Shown here: one piece after another, positions 25,117-33,696 of the stretch
How the letters are laid out: each line of letters opens with the position of its first letter
Numbering within the stretch: position 1 is the stretch's first letter
DNA from: Acaryochloris sp. IP29b_bin.148
GTDB taxonomy: Bacteria > Cyanobacteriota > Cyanobacteriia > Thermosynechococcales > Thermosynechococcaceae
Direction: 5' to 3'
Assembly (NCBI RefSeq): GCF_028285565.1
Contig: NZ_JANQOY010000201.1
Span: forward strand, 1 to 33,903
Length of the DNA stretch: 33,903 nucleotides
Notes under the pieces: generated by a model
The model's input: only the letters and a program-made list of their open reading frames with translations
The model's database searches: none
What the model was told of the DNA's origin: nothing
Translations under genes and position numbers: made by a program

Positions 25117-27027
25117 TTAAGGGATTTTGATTGTTGGGTCGATTTTGTAGTTATTGATAATGCGGTTCAGGGGTTTTTCGAGTTCCTTGAATTGCTCATC
25201 AGGGACAATAAAACTCAAAATGGCGACTCGCTTGCCTTGCCGTTCAATAAAGCTATTGCCCAGCAGTTTGGCGTTGATATTACTTGATGTTTTTGACTGA
25301 GCGGTATATCCCCAAATAAGTAACACACTGCCGTCCTTCTGTGGTTTAGGCTCCCGAAGAAAGAAATCAGGTTCCTTGGCAAAGGATTTCTTGAGAAAAT
25401 CCTGGAGGAGTTTGGTCAGTTCATCCTGGTTGGGATTGTTATTCACATCAAAAACGTCTGCAACCAGCCCGCCATTGCCAGTGGGATCCGTCCATAGAAC
25501 AATGACCTCCCCAGGCTTGCTGTTATCCTTACTTTTCCAACCATCGGGAACCAACAAAGAAAACACATTCGATTGATGGGTGTATGTTTCTAGATTCTCA
25601 ATCTCGACAGATTTGAATCGCCGGCGCCCCGTAAAGGGTGAAGGGCTGGGTGAAGGGCTAGGACTAGAAAGAGGAGAGGGGCGAGGCGAGGCGGATGGCG
25701 TCGGTGACTCCGACTCTAACGTTGAAACGCTGGGATCAATGCTGTTGTTATTGTTGCCAAAACTAAAAAAGACGATAGCGCCAATAATGGCAACGGAAAG
25801 TCCTCCTGCAATCGACCATAGCGTCACATTACTCTTGCGCGAATCGTCAATCGCGGCAAACTGCTGGGCAGGCGGTGAAGAAAATGGTGTTGGCGGCGGC
25901 GGGACGGCGGGCTGAGTAGACGGTGAGGCGGGCGGCATTGTGGGGGGCACACCTGACGCGACGGGCGGCGGCGGCATAATTTTGGTCGGGGGTGGCTCAA
26001 TCTGGGTGTTGAGAGCTTGTAAAATCTCTGCTGCCGCCTGATAGCGATCCACAGGGCGTGGAGCCAACATTTTATTGAGGACTGTGGCGAAGTTATCGCT
26101 TAAGTAGAGCGCTCGTTGCCACAGCCATTCTAAGGATTGAGGATCTTGGAGCTGTTGTGGCGGTTGCCCTGTCATTAAGACTAAGGCAGTCACCGCTAAG
26201 GCATATAAATCGCTGTGGGGAGCCACCAATCCCAATCGCATTTGCTCATCAGGTGCATAACCAATTTTGCCCAAGCGGGTTCCACCTGACAGTGCCTCTG
26301 CAGAGCTCCGTCCGCTCACCACCTCTGTGGCCACATCGATCGCCACCTGTTTAACGCCCCCCATATCAATTAGGACAGGAAGGCCATCTTTACTACGCAA
26401 GATAATGTTGTCGGGTGAGATATCGCGATGGATAACGCCCTGGCCATGGAGATAACTGAGGACAGGCAATAGATCGCGAAAGAGTTGTGTGATTTCACTT
26501 TCGCTGAAGACTTGCCCCTGTTGTTGGCGCCCCTCTAAAAGCTGCTGATAGGTGGAGCCCGCCGCAAAGTCTTGGACCAGAAAGAGTCGCTTCTGATCGG
26601 TAAAGATCTCCCAAAATCTGGGAATTTGGGGATGTTCCAAGCGATGAAGTGTCGCAGCTTCTCGCTGAAAGAGTTCTTCGGCCTTTTTAAGGGCATAGGT
26701 TCCCTGTACCGATGGCGTTAATTCCTTGAGGACAATAATCTCATTGAAGCGTCCCGTATCTTCCGCCCGGTATGTTCGACCAAACCCACCTTGACCGAGT
26801 TGTTGCTGGACAATGTAGCGATCGCGCAGCCGAGTTCCCGGTGATAAAGATGAATTGAGATTGCCAGCAGCTGATTCAGCAGCAGAGGTGACTGCTGAGT
26901 TGGGGAATGAAGAGGCTGTTGCCTCAGCCCCAGGCTGAGAGCGTAAGATCGATGTCCCACAGTATTGGCAAAATCGGGAATCTGGAGAATTCTCGCGCCC
27001 ACAGGAATGACACGTAATCGGAGTCAT
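25117..27027 (-). CDS. Membrane Ser/Thr kinase with zinc ribbon, atypical HRD/DFG motifs and C-terminal sensor-like domain
   Basis: 636 residues. Zinc ribbon C6-x2-C9, C20-x2-C23, then the kinase domain (about 71-345) with LGQGGFGRTY (77-86) and Lys101 (VLKEL). The catalytic loop is H200-R-D-I-S-P-D-N, with Ser204 in place of the usual Lys, and the magnesium loop is D221-M-G rather than DFG. Both changes recur in a cyanobacterial kinase group, so activity is possible but altered. A Pro-rich linker (about 345-400), one membrane helix (TLWSIAGGLSVAIIGAIVFF), a Pro-Ser repeat (about 440-475) and a C-terminal domain (FSLLVPDGWKSKDNSKPGEV..., PsbP-like by appearance) follow. This C-domain would be outside the membrane and may sense a ligand. 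Confidence 0.9.
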   Translation of the reverse strand: MTPITCHSCGRENSPDSRFCQYCGTSILRSQPGAEATASSFPNSAVTSAAESAAGNLNSSLSPGTRLRDRYIVQQQLGQGGFGRTYRAEDTGRFNEIIVLKELTPSVQGTYALKKAEELFQREAATLHRLEHPQIPRFWEIFTDQKRLFLVQDFAAGSTYQQLLEGRQQQGQVFSESEITQLFRDLLPVLSYLHGQGVIHRDISPDNIILRSKDGLPVLIDMGGVKQVAIDVATEVVSGRSSAEALSGGTRLGKIGYAPDEQMRLGLVAPHSDLYALAVTALVLMTGQPPQQLQDPQSLEWLWQRALYLSDNFATVLNKMLAPRPVDRYQAAAEILQALNTQIEPPPTKIMPPPPVASGVPPTMPPASPSTQPAVPPPPTPFSSPPAQQFAAIDDSRKSNVTLWSIAGGLSVAIIGAIVFFSFGNNNNSIDPSVSTLESESPTPSASPRPSPLSSPSPSPSPSPFTGRRRFKSVEIENLETYTHQSNVFSLLVPDGWKSKDNSKPGEVIVLWTDPTGNGGLVADVFDVNNNPNQDELTKLLQDFLKKSFAKEPDFFLREPKPQKDGSVLLIWGYTAQSKTSSNINAKLLGNSFIERQGKRVAILSFIVPDEQFKELEKPLNRIINNYKIDPTIKIP

Positions 27028-27235
27028 AGAATTAGCATTTCACATAATGCAACAACGCTATAGACCAAGGCAGGAGAGAAGTCATTAGATCCTTTTTCGT
27101 GTTGGCGTGTAGCCATTTTTTATGACGATATCAGTGATAGTAAACTAACTGCGATCACATCATAACCTAGCTCAGTCTGGGGCTTTTTAGAAGGATGACG
27201 ATCACCTTGATTGGCCCTTACTATCATTTCTAAGT

Positions 27236-27318
27236 CTGCGATTTGAGCGCAGGGCTCGCCAGGTTTGACCTATACCGCGGTAGAAAAGTCTCCTTCGATG
27301 AAATTCAAAGGAGGCAAA
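27236..27318 (+). promoter_or_regulatory. IS200-type left-end hairpins and ribosome-site-blocking stem
   Basis: CTGCG/CGCAG (27236-27252) is a short hairpin like the subterminal hairpins bound by IS200/IS605 transposases. Next come AGGT/ACCT and the palindrome TACCGCGGTA. CTCCTT (27290-27295) can pair with AAGGAG (27308-27313), which is the ribosome site of tnpA. Hiding the ribosome site in a leader stem is a known way IS200 elements keep transposase low. Confidence 0.6.
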
Positions 27319-27606
27319 ATGACATACCGCAAGCTATCCCATACCGTGTGGGAATGCCAGTATCATTTGGTGTTTATTCCCAAATATCGCCAGAAGCGTA
27401 TATGTGTTCAGATTAGACGTTTATTGGGCGAAGTATTTCATGAACTGGCGCGTCATAAAGAGAGTGTGATAGAAGCAGGCCACCTGATGCCGGACCATGT
27501 TCATATGTTGATCATTATTTCGGTGAAGTACTCTGTATCGAATGTGATGGGTTATATCAAAGGCGAAAGTGCGATTTATATCGTCCAAGAGGTGAAGCCT
27601 GGTTGA
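27319..27606 (+). pseudogene. tnpA: IS200/IS605-family transposase TnpA, C-terminally truncated
   Basis: 95 residues from ATG 27319, which has AAGGAGG at 27308-27314 (ATG 27298 is in frame but lies within the leader stem). The N-terminal two thirds of an IS200 transposase are clear: TVWECQYHLVFIPKYRQKR, GEVFHELARHKESVIEAGHL and MPDHVHMLI, which carries the HUH metal-binding motif (HVH). After YIKGESAIYI the sequence departs into VQEVKPG and stop. The missing 45 or so residues would hold the FWARGYFVSTVG segment and the catalytic Tyr helix, so the protein cannot cut DNA. No right end of the element is seen. Confidence 0.88.
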
Positions 27607-28156
27607 CTGAAAAAACATTGCACATTGACTAATCAGCAAGGAGTTTTGTACGTTTTTCCCGAGCCAGTTAAACTCTCTAGCTTCAAGGTTTACAGGCAAA
27701 TGATCAAGCTAAAACATGATGCCCAAAACAGCCAATTAGCAAGCACATTTGTTTGATCCTTGAATTCTTTCTTGGAAGAAAATTCAGGGCTTTTTGTGGA
27801 ATCTTGTCAGTTAACTAGGTTGGGGGAGTGGCACCTTTTTGCACCCCATTCACTTGCAGCAGGGCAGTTAGTTATTATCAAAAAAAATGATACACTCGCT
27901 ACATTTTTTTGGCATTCTAGAAAGTAATATAAATATTTCTATTTATTTATTTTTATTCTATGTAGTCCGAATAAAATTATCTAAAAACATCTTTGCTCTT
28001 AAGAGAGGTATTTTTTTGCTGGAATAATGAATGAATGACCAATATATTCTATACTTAAATCTAGAATTGTCGGTGCGAAAAAATGCAATCCTGACTTCTT
28101 GAATGGATGTTTTTTTATTCTTCTCAGAAAGAAACTAGTAAAAAGACATTATTGTT
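27607..28156. other. 550-bp gene-free AT-rich stretch
   Basis: Contains one terminator-like hairpin (27758-27795) and is otherwise empty. From about 27890 it is very AT-rich, continuing into the glycosyltransferase gene, which has no clear ribosome site. TATACT near 28050 could be a -10 box. Nothing matches the missing end of the transposase. Confidence 0.5.
27758..27795 (+). terminator. Terminator-like hairpin
   Basis: CCTTGAATT pairs with AATTCAGGG (one wobble) across a 14-base loop and is followed by CTTTTTG. It stands 150 bases after the broken transposase and 360 before the GT4 gene, so it may insulate that gene or be part of the lost element. Confidence 0.65.
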
Positions 28157-29302
28157 ATGAGAATATTCTTTTATCTTAAACATTTCTCTCCCTTTGGAGA
28201 GAAACCAATTGGTGGGACAAGCACGATTGTACATGGGCTTTCTACTGGTTTAGTCGCTTGCGGAGTTCCAGTGACAATTCTATGTGAGAGAAAAATCAAA
28301 AGTTCATTTAAAAGTGATAATGGATGTCAAATAGAGTGTTTTCAGAATCCCATTGAATTGCCATCTTTTAAGATTTCTCCTGATTTAGAGTCATATTTTC
28401 TCAATGCTGTTTCTGATGACAGCATTGTAATTATAAATGGCACATTTCACCCTAGCGTTTATTCCATTTCTCGCCTTTTAAAGAAGCATGGAATACAATA
28501 CATAGCTGCACCCCTGGATATTTATCATCCAAGTATGCTTAGGAAAAATTATTTCCTTAAGTGCCTTTATTGGCATTTATTTGAAAAGGAAATATTGAAG
28601 GATGCTAAAGCCATACAGCTATATGAAATTAATCATAGTAAATGGCTCCAAAGGCTTGGAGTTCAAAGCGATTTCATAGAGGTACCAGGAGGATTTCTTG
28701 ATGATAAAGCATGTCCTGCATCTTTACTAAAATGGGAGCTCAGACCTCCAAAACTATTTTTTTTCGGACGTGTAGATATTTATCATAAAGGTTTAGATCT
28801 TCTCCTCAAGGCCTTCTCAGAAATTTCCCAAAGCATAGAAATTAGTTTAACAATACAAGGTCCAAACGAGAAGGGAAAAAAGAAGCTTAAATCTGAGAAA
28901 AGACGGCTGGCTCCTAAAGGTGAAGTTCATTTTCTTGATCCTGATTACGATCGATCTCCGCCTTCAATAATTGCCGACTATGATATCTTTTGCCTGCCTT
29001 CACGTTTTGAAGGGTTTGGATTATCTGCTCTTGAAGCTATGCTAGCTGGCCGTGTTCTTTTAGTGTCAGAGGAGGCTGGTATCGCACCGCATGTCAAGAA
29101 AAGTGGTTGCGGTGTAGTCGTTCCATCTGAGGTTCCGTGTATTAAGGCAGGTTTGTTACAGCTCTTGGAATGTCGCTCAGAGTGGAAGGAAATGGGCTTA
29201 AAAGGACGAGAATACGCGATCAAAAACTTAAATTGGCATAAGATAGCAGAGTCTACACTAAAACAGTATGCATTATGTGAGTTAGACCCTGTAATGGCGT
29301 AG
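28157..29302 (+). CDS. Family 4 glycosyltransferase
   Basis: 381 residues, AT-rich. GT-B fold with the C-terminal donor half clear: KLFFFGRVDIYHKGLDLLLK, then CLPSRFEGFGLSALEAML, which carries the E-x7-E motif (E of FEGFG to E of LEAML) and GRVLLVSEEAGI. The N-terminal acceptor half has the glycine-rich loop GGTSTIVHGLSTGLVACG. GT4 enzymes transfer sugars from nucleotide donors onto lipids or growing surface glycans. The sugar and acceptor are unknown. It stands alone between a broken IS200 and the GT2 gene; its low GC contrasts with the GT2 and metK genes to the right, consistent with acquisition. Confidence 0.88.
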   Translation: MRIFFYLKHFSPFGEKPIGGTSTIVHGLSTGLVACGVPVTILCERKIKSSFKSDNGCQIECFQNPIELPSFKISPDLESYFLNAVSDDSIVIINGTFHPSVYSISRLLKKHGIQYIAAPLDIYHPSMLRKNYFLKCLYWHLFEKEILKDAKAIQLYEINHSKWLQRLGVQSDFIEVPGGFLDDKACPASLLKWELRPPKLFFFGRVDIYHKGLDLLLKAFSEISQSIEISLTIQGPNEKGKKKLKSEKRRLAPKGEVHFLDPDYDRSPPSIIADYDIFCLPSRFEGFGLSALEAMLAGRVLLVSEEAGIAPHVKKSGCGVVVPSEVPCIKAGLLQLLECRSEWKEMGLKGREYAIKNLNWHKIAESTLKQYALCELDPVMA

Positions 29303-29307
29303 ATACA

Positions 29308-29547
29308 TTAACCCCAGATCACCTGCCCATAGAACCCTCCCCGCTGCTCGATCCGAAACCCACTAAGCAACACGCCGATAAATACCTTTATCACTGGCAT
29401 CCCCAGCTCCACAAACCTGACTCTCAGCGGTTTGTTGATTGCATAAAAGCCCCCTGTGCAACACTCCTGATTCTGGCGCACAATGATTGCAGTTCCTGCG
29501 TTATCTGGTTGCCCCTGCGAATCCTCAAGGGAGCGTTGCGGTCCCAT
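29308..29547 (-). CDS. Possible small ORF, unknown
   Basis: 79 residues from ATG at 29545-29547. Its second half (GGFYAINKPLRVRFVELGMP, then VIKVFIGVLLSGFRIEQRGG) reads like a real protein, but no ribosome site is seen and no family is recognised. It lies head to head with the GT2 gene, 9 bases apart, and ends just after the GT4 gene. It may be a remnant or chance. Confidence 0.3.
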   Translation of the reverse strand: MGPQRSLEDSQGQPDNAGTAIIVRQNQECCTGGFYAINKPLRVRFVELGMPVIKVFIGVLLSGFRIEQRGGFYGQVIWG

Positions 29548-29556
29548 TGCGTCTAT

Positions 29557-30312
29557 ATGCCCCAAGTGTCCATCATCCTCCCCCTGCTCAATGAAGCCAC
29601 GGTTCTCCGTCGAACCCTCAATCATCTGATGATTTTGGAGCCTCCTGCCCATGAGATTATCTTGGTCGATGGTGGCAGTACTGATGCTACGGTCTCTATC
29701 GCCCAGCACTATGCAAAAACCTATCAGGAGATCAATCTTTCTGTGGTGGCTGCAACGGAGCGAGGTCGGGCCTTACAGATGAATCAGGGGGCTGCGATCG
29801 CAACCGGAGATATTCTCTGTTTTCTCCATGCCGATACCCTCGTCCCGGATGATCTAGTCGACTTAATGACTCAAACCTTAGCTCACCCCAATACAGTTTG
29901 TGGGGGGTTTATCGCTTTGATGGGGGGCGATCAAATCACTTGTTGGGGAATGACGTTGCAGAATTACCTAAAAACCTATATTGCTGCCCTGATTGCTCGC
30001 CCCTACCTCTTTGCCTGCAAGGGATTTAGAGTTTTGTTTGGCGATCAGGTCATCTTCTGCGACAAACAAGCGTTTCAGCAGTGTGGCAGGTTTGATTCTA
30101 GCCTTCCCATTATGGAAGATGCCGAGCTTTGCCTCAGAATTGTGCAGCATGGCAAAATTCGGCTGGTTAACCGCATTGTCCAAACCTCCGATCGCCGATT
30201 GCAGCAGTGGGGAGCTTGGAAAGCCACACTCATCTATCACTCGATAGGTTGGCTGTGGCTGATGGGGTTACCCGCCGAATTTCTTAAACGCTTTTACACT
30301 GACATTCGTTAG
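29557..30312 (+). CDS. Family 2 glycosyltransferase (TIGR04283-like)
   Basis: 251 residues from the ATG at 29557 ([20 protein letters not shown]), which begins exactly where the GT-A fold should; an upstream TTG (29509) would add 16 residues of no family match. Motifs: [17 protein letters not shown], then [31 protein letters not shown] (the DxD-type metal site) and [19 protein letters not shown]. This is the subfamily often annotated as transferase 2, rSAM/selenodomain-associated. Acceptor unknown. Its last four bases overlap the end of metK on the opposite strand. Confidence 0.9.
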   Translation: MPQVSIILPLLNEATVLRRTLNHLMILEPPAHEIILVDGGSTDATVSIAQHYAKTYQEINLSVVAATERGRALQMNQGAAIATGDILCFLHADTLVPDDLVDLMTQTLAHPNTVCGGFIALMGGDQITCWGMTLQNYLKTYIAALIARPYLFACKGFRVLFGDQVIFCDKQAFQQCGRFDSSLPIMEDAELCLRIVQHGKIRLVNRIVQTSDRRLQQWGAWKATLIYHSIGWLWLMGLPAEFLKRFYTDIR

Positions 30313-31565
30313 GCGTTGCCAGACAGCGCTGGGCTAAGGGCCTGCTTGAGCAGATCTGCTTTATCGGTTGCTTCCCAGGGCAGATCGAGATCGGGCCGTC
30401 CGAAATGACCATAAGCGGCCACATCCTGATAGAAGCGACCGCCACGCTCACCTGGAAGTTTAGTTAAGCCAAAGGTTTGGATCAGACCTGCAGGACGGAG
30501 TTCAAAATTTTCTTGAACGACCTGTAATAGGCGATCTTCATCGACTTTGCCTGTACCAAAGGTCTCAATCAAAATGCTAACGGGGCGAGCAACGCCAATG
30601 GCATAGCTGAGCTGGACTTCACACTTATCAGCCAATCCAGCAGCAACAATATTCTTGGCCACATATCGGCAAGCATAAGCTGCACTACGGTCGACTTTTG
30701 TCGGATCCTTACCGGAGAACGCGCCACCCCCATGACGAGAATAGCCACCGTAGGTATCCACAATGATTTTTCGCCCGGTGAGTCCAGCATCGCCTTGGGG
30801 ACCGCCCACAACAAATTGGCCCGTAGGATTGACGAGAAACCGAGTATTGTCGTCGGGCTTGATATCGATATCAGCAAAGACGGGGAGGACAACGGTATTC
30901 CACAAATCTTCTTTGATCTTGGCTTGAACCGCTGCCGGGTCAGTGATGTCACCGATAGTGGCGTCATGCTGAGTGGAAACTAAGATGGTGTCGATACCGA
31001 CAGGACGACCCTCTTCGTAAGCAATGGTGACCTGGGATTTCCCATCTGGTCTTAAATAGCTCAACTGAGTTTTGCGCACAGCGGCCAACCGTCGCGTGAC
31101 CCGGTGGGCAAGGCTAATGGGCAAAGGCATCAGCTCTGGCGTTTCATTGCAAGCAAACCCAAACATCAGACCTTGGTCACCCGCCCCAATGGCGTCTAGT
31201 TCTTGGTCGCTTTTTTCTTCGCGCGTTTCTTGGGCAGAATCTACCCCCTGGGCAATATCAGGAGATTGCTCATCCAAGGCCACGAGAACAGAGCAGCTAT
31301 TGGCGGCAAAGCCGTTGTCCGAATCGGTATAGCCAATTTCGGTAATTTTTTGACGGACTAAATCCACAAAATTAACTTGGGCTTTAGTCGTAATTTCTCC
31401 GGTGAGAAGAACGAGGCCGGTGTTGACCACTACTTCAGCGGCAACCCGACTCGCAGGGTCTTGAGTGAGTAGAGCATCAAGAATCGTATCGGAAATTTGA
31501 TCGCAAACCTTATCGGGATGGCCCTCAGTCACAGATTCCGACGTGAAGAGATAACGCTTAGGCAA
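30309..31565 (-). CDS. metK: S-adenosylmethionine synthase
   Basis: 418 residues if started at TTG 31563-31565 ([20 protein letters not shown]). AGGAGG at 31575-31580 lies 9 bases upstream of that TTG, whereas a further TTG at 31587 has no ribosome site, so the shorter start is preferred. Signature motifs are complete: [12 protein letters not shown], the [16 protein letters not shown] hexapeptide region and [19 protein letters not shown]. The enzyme makes SAM from methionine and ATP, supplying the several methyltransferases in this window as well as the rest of the cell. Confidence 0.97.
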   Translation of the reverse strand: MPKRYLFTSESVTEGHPDKVCDQISDTILDALLTQDPASRVAAEVVVNTGLVLLTGEITTKAQVNFVDLVRQKITEIGYTDSDNGFAANSCSVLVALDEQSPDIAQGVDSAQETREEKSDQELDAIGAGDQGLMFGFACNETPELMPLPISLAHRVTRRLAAVRKTQLSYLRPDGKSQVTIAYEEGRPVGIDTILVSTQHDATIGDITDPAAVQAKIKEDLWNTVVLPVFADIDIKPDDNTRFLVNPTGQFVVGGPQGDAGLTGRKIIVDTYGGYSRHGGGAFSGKDPTKVDRSAAYACRYVAKNIVAAGLADKCEVQLSYAIGVARPVSILIETFGTGKVDEDRLLQVVQENFELRPAGLIQTFGLTKLPGERGGRFYQDVAAYGHFGRPDLDLPWEATDKADLLKQALSPALSGNA

Positions 31566-31628
31566 GATCTTGATCCTCCTGTGGAGCAAGGCGACAATGA
31601 TAAATATAAATTCCTGGAAGTTCTGAGA

Positions 31629-31634
31629 ATTATA
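31629..31634 (-). promoter_or_regulatory. Probable metK promoter (-10 with TG extension)
   Basis: On the minus strand TGCTATAAT gives a consensus -10 with an extended TG, about 65 bases upstream of the TTG start. No good -35 is seen; instead CTAGAG/CTCTAG, a 6-base inverted repeat, overlies that region and could be an operator. Further upstream AACGCA/TGCGTT forms a short hairpin just after the HAD gene. Confidence 0.55.
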
Positions 31635-31703
31635 GCATTACTCTAGAGAGCGGCCTCTAGGAGAATTAACGCAGAATTGCGTTTTCACAAGGATTATAAG
31701 GAC

Positions 31704-32444
31704 TTATGGGGTGATAGTAAGCTGGTGCCAGCTTTCTAGAGAAATATCAGCGAGTTGAGAGGGGACTGGCATGGGCCATCCCCAATTGACGATGATGCAA
31801 CCCGCCGCATTCGCAGATTGGGCCATTTGCATATCCACGGGAGAATCTCCCACCATCAGGGTTTGGCTGGGAGCAGTTCCTAGTTGCGAACAGATATTTA
31901 TAAAGAGGGACGGATCAGGTTTGGTGATCGGCCCGTCAACGCCTTGGGTGACCTGAAAGAGGTCTTGCAGGTGATAAGTGCTCAGAAACGCTTGGACATT
32001 GTCACTACTATCTGCTGATAGAAGCCCTAACTTCAGCCCTGCCTTTGATAATGCAATTAAGGTCTCTAAGGTATCGGTAAATAAAGGGGTATAGTCTGCC
32101 TTCGGCTTTAAATCCTGATCCGCCTGTTCAAAGGCGGATTCAGCAATCTCTAGAGCCTCTGACCAGTTACGTCCAGTTGCGGCAATATAGGCGGCCGCCG
32201 CAATTTTGTTCTCATAGCGACTTCCCACGGCTAATAGTCCGGCTGGATTGAGATAGTTTTCTTCTATGCCAAAGGCAAGTAATAGGGCTTCCTGGGTGCC
32301 TGGAACTTGGGTGCTGACTAAGTGCGATCGCGCCTGCCCTAAGCGTTTTAAAAAGGATTCTACCTCTGCGAGGGTGCCATCTTTGTCAAAGACGATGGCT
32401 TCAATATGGGTAAAGATGTGATCTAGGCAGCGAATCGTGGCCAC
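31704..32444 (-). CDS. HAD-superfamily phosphatase (phosphoglycolate phosphatase-like)
   Basis: 246 residues. The four HAD motifs are in order: I, F-D20-K-D22-G-T (nucleophile D20, acid/base D22); II, LGLLSADSS; III, Lys in GPITKPDPSLF; IV, MVGDSPVDMQMA. A helical cap sits between motifs I and II. This is typical of subclass I HAD phosphatases, which include Gph; the substrate is not fixed by sequence. It lies 138 bases upstream of metK on the same strand but metK has its own promoter. Confidence 0.88.
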   Translation of the reverse strand: MATIRCLDHIFTHIEAIVFDKDGTLAEVESFLKRLGQARSHLVSTQVPGTQEALLLAFGIEENYLNPAGLLAVGSRYENKIAAAAYIAATGRNWSEALEIAESAFEQADQDLKPKADYTPLFTDTLETLIALSKAGLKLGLLSADSSDNVQAFLSTYHLQDLFQVTQGVDGPITKPDPSLFINICSQLGTAPSQTLMVGDSPVDMQMAQSANAAGCIIVNWGWPMPVPSQLADISLESWHQLTITP

Positions 32445-32551
32445 AAGCAGCTCAGTTTCTATCGTTCTGTGAGTTTAGTAAGGTGACTTGGACCCGATGA
32501 GTTCTACAAAAGGGCTAAGATAGCCTTTCTATATTGAATGCCATATATCGT

Positions 32552-33001
32552 CTACAACACAATTCTCTCAGAATTTTGGGTACTGGGTAATCGCCTCATA
32601 ATACTAACTTTCATCCCGCGTTCTAAGTATCCTTCAAATCGCTCTTGGAGAAAATCGGGTGCCTCCGTTGCTGACACTTCTGCAAACCCACCTTGCCGAT
32701 AAAACGATCTTAAATGAGTCCAAGGAATGCAGTAACAGGTCCGATTTTCAAGCTGCTCGGTGCAGGCTTGCAGGAGCTGTTTGCCAATTCCCTGACGCTG
32801 AAATACTTGGAGGACCTGCATCCCACGCAAGACCAGAACATTTTGCTCCAGACATAACCGAACGACACCAACAAGCTGAGAATTTGAACCCGCCATCAAA
32901 ATCCAATCTTCTGGTTTTAAACCACCGCTATAACCACAATGACGATAAAATGTCTTGATTTTTTCCAGATCTTGGCGTTTGGCTTGATGAAGGGTGATCA
33001 A
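32552..33001 (-). CDS. GNAT-family N-acetyltransferase
   Basis: 149 residues. The acetyl-CoA pyrophosphate-binding loop is Q-R-Q-G-I-G-K-Q-L-L (VFQRQGIGKQLLQACTEQL). The preceding strand (LVGVVRLCLEQNVLVLRGMQV) and the following helix-turn (FYRQGGFAEVS) fit GNAT motif A and B. Substrate unknown. Start ATG at 32999-33001. It is divergently spaced from neighbours (107 bases on each side) and probably monocistronic. Confidence 0.85.
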   Translation of the reverse strand: MITLHQAKRQDLEKIKTFYRHCGYSGGLKPEDWILMAGSNSQLVGVVRLCLEQNVLVLRGMQVLQVFQRQGIGKQLLQACTEQLENRTCYCIPWTHLRSFYRQGGFAEVSATEAPDFLQERFEGYLERGMKVSIMRRLPSTQNSERIVL

Positions 33002-33108
33002 AAGACGTAAGCGCTAGATAAACTCATATCCAACTGTAGCGTTAATGAATGCTGGGTGGTTTGGCTGTCTGCGATCGCAGTTTCTGCAAGCAAGCATGAG
33101 ATAAACAG

Positions 33109-33696
33109 TTACGCTTTCTTCCTAGCAATGAACTGGACGACTGAAGCCATACCCGTATGATATTTCCCCTCACGGACCTCTCGCTCAAGCTCCCTGATCA
33201 AAATAGGCTCGCAGTGCGGAAATTCGTGCTCAACTTTGGCACAGGTCATCAGCATATCGAGATCTTTGGGACCGCCCGTATCCCGAGTCATTTGATTTTC
33301 AGAGTATGCCTCAAGCAGAATAATGCCATTGGGTTTTAGGCACCGCTCTACTAACGGGTAGAGTCTGTTTCTAATCGGGCTGGGCAGATGGGCTGAGATG
33401 GAAACAACGGATCCATAATGATGGGCGGGTGGCTTAAACAAGCCAAGGTCTGCCACTTCTGTCTGGATCTCTACGCCCTGGGATTGTGCCAACTTTTGAG
33501 CCTTGGCCAGACCGACCTCTGAACCATCAACGCCATATACGTTCAAGCCACGCGAAGCTAGAAAGACCGCGTTTCGGCCTTCCCCTTCCGCCAGGGATAG
33601 GACAGGATCGATCAGAATATGGGCATGCTCGGCCAGGAACGAATTGGGGTCCGTTCCGTAGATATAAGCGTCGTCAGCGTAACGTTGATTCCACAT
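33109..33696 (-). CDS. Small class I SAM methyltransferase (TehB/thiopurine-type)
   Basis: 195 residues. The N-terminus MWNQRYADDAYIYGTDPNSF is characteristic of a broad family of TehB-like methyltransferases. Motif I is VLSLAEGEGRNAVFLASRG and the acidic end of strand two is VYGVDGSEVGLAKA; CLKPNGIILLEAYSENQMTR follows at the usual place. Relatives have been annotated as tellurite or thiopurine detoxification enzymes; the true substrate is unknown. Start ATG at 33694-33696. Confidence 0.88.
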   Translation of the reverse strand: MWNQRYADDAYIYGTDPNSFLAEHAHILIDPVLSLAEGEGRNAVFLASRGLNVYGVDGSEVGLAKAQKLAQSQGVEIQTEVADLGLFKPPAHHYGSVVSISAHLPSPIRNRLYPLVERCLKPNGIILLEAYSENQMTRDTGGPKDLDMLMTCAKVEHEFPHCEPILIRELEREVREGKYHTGMASVVQFIARKKA

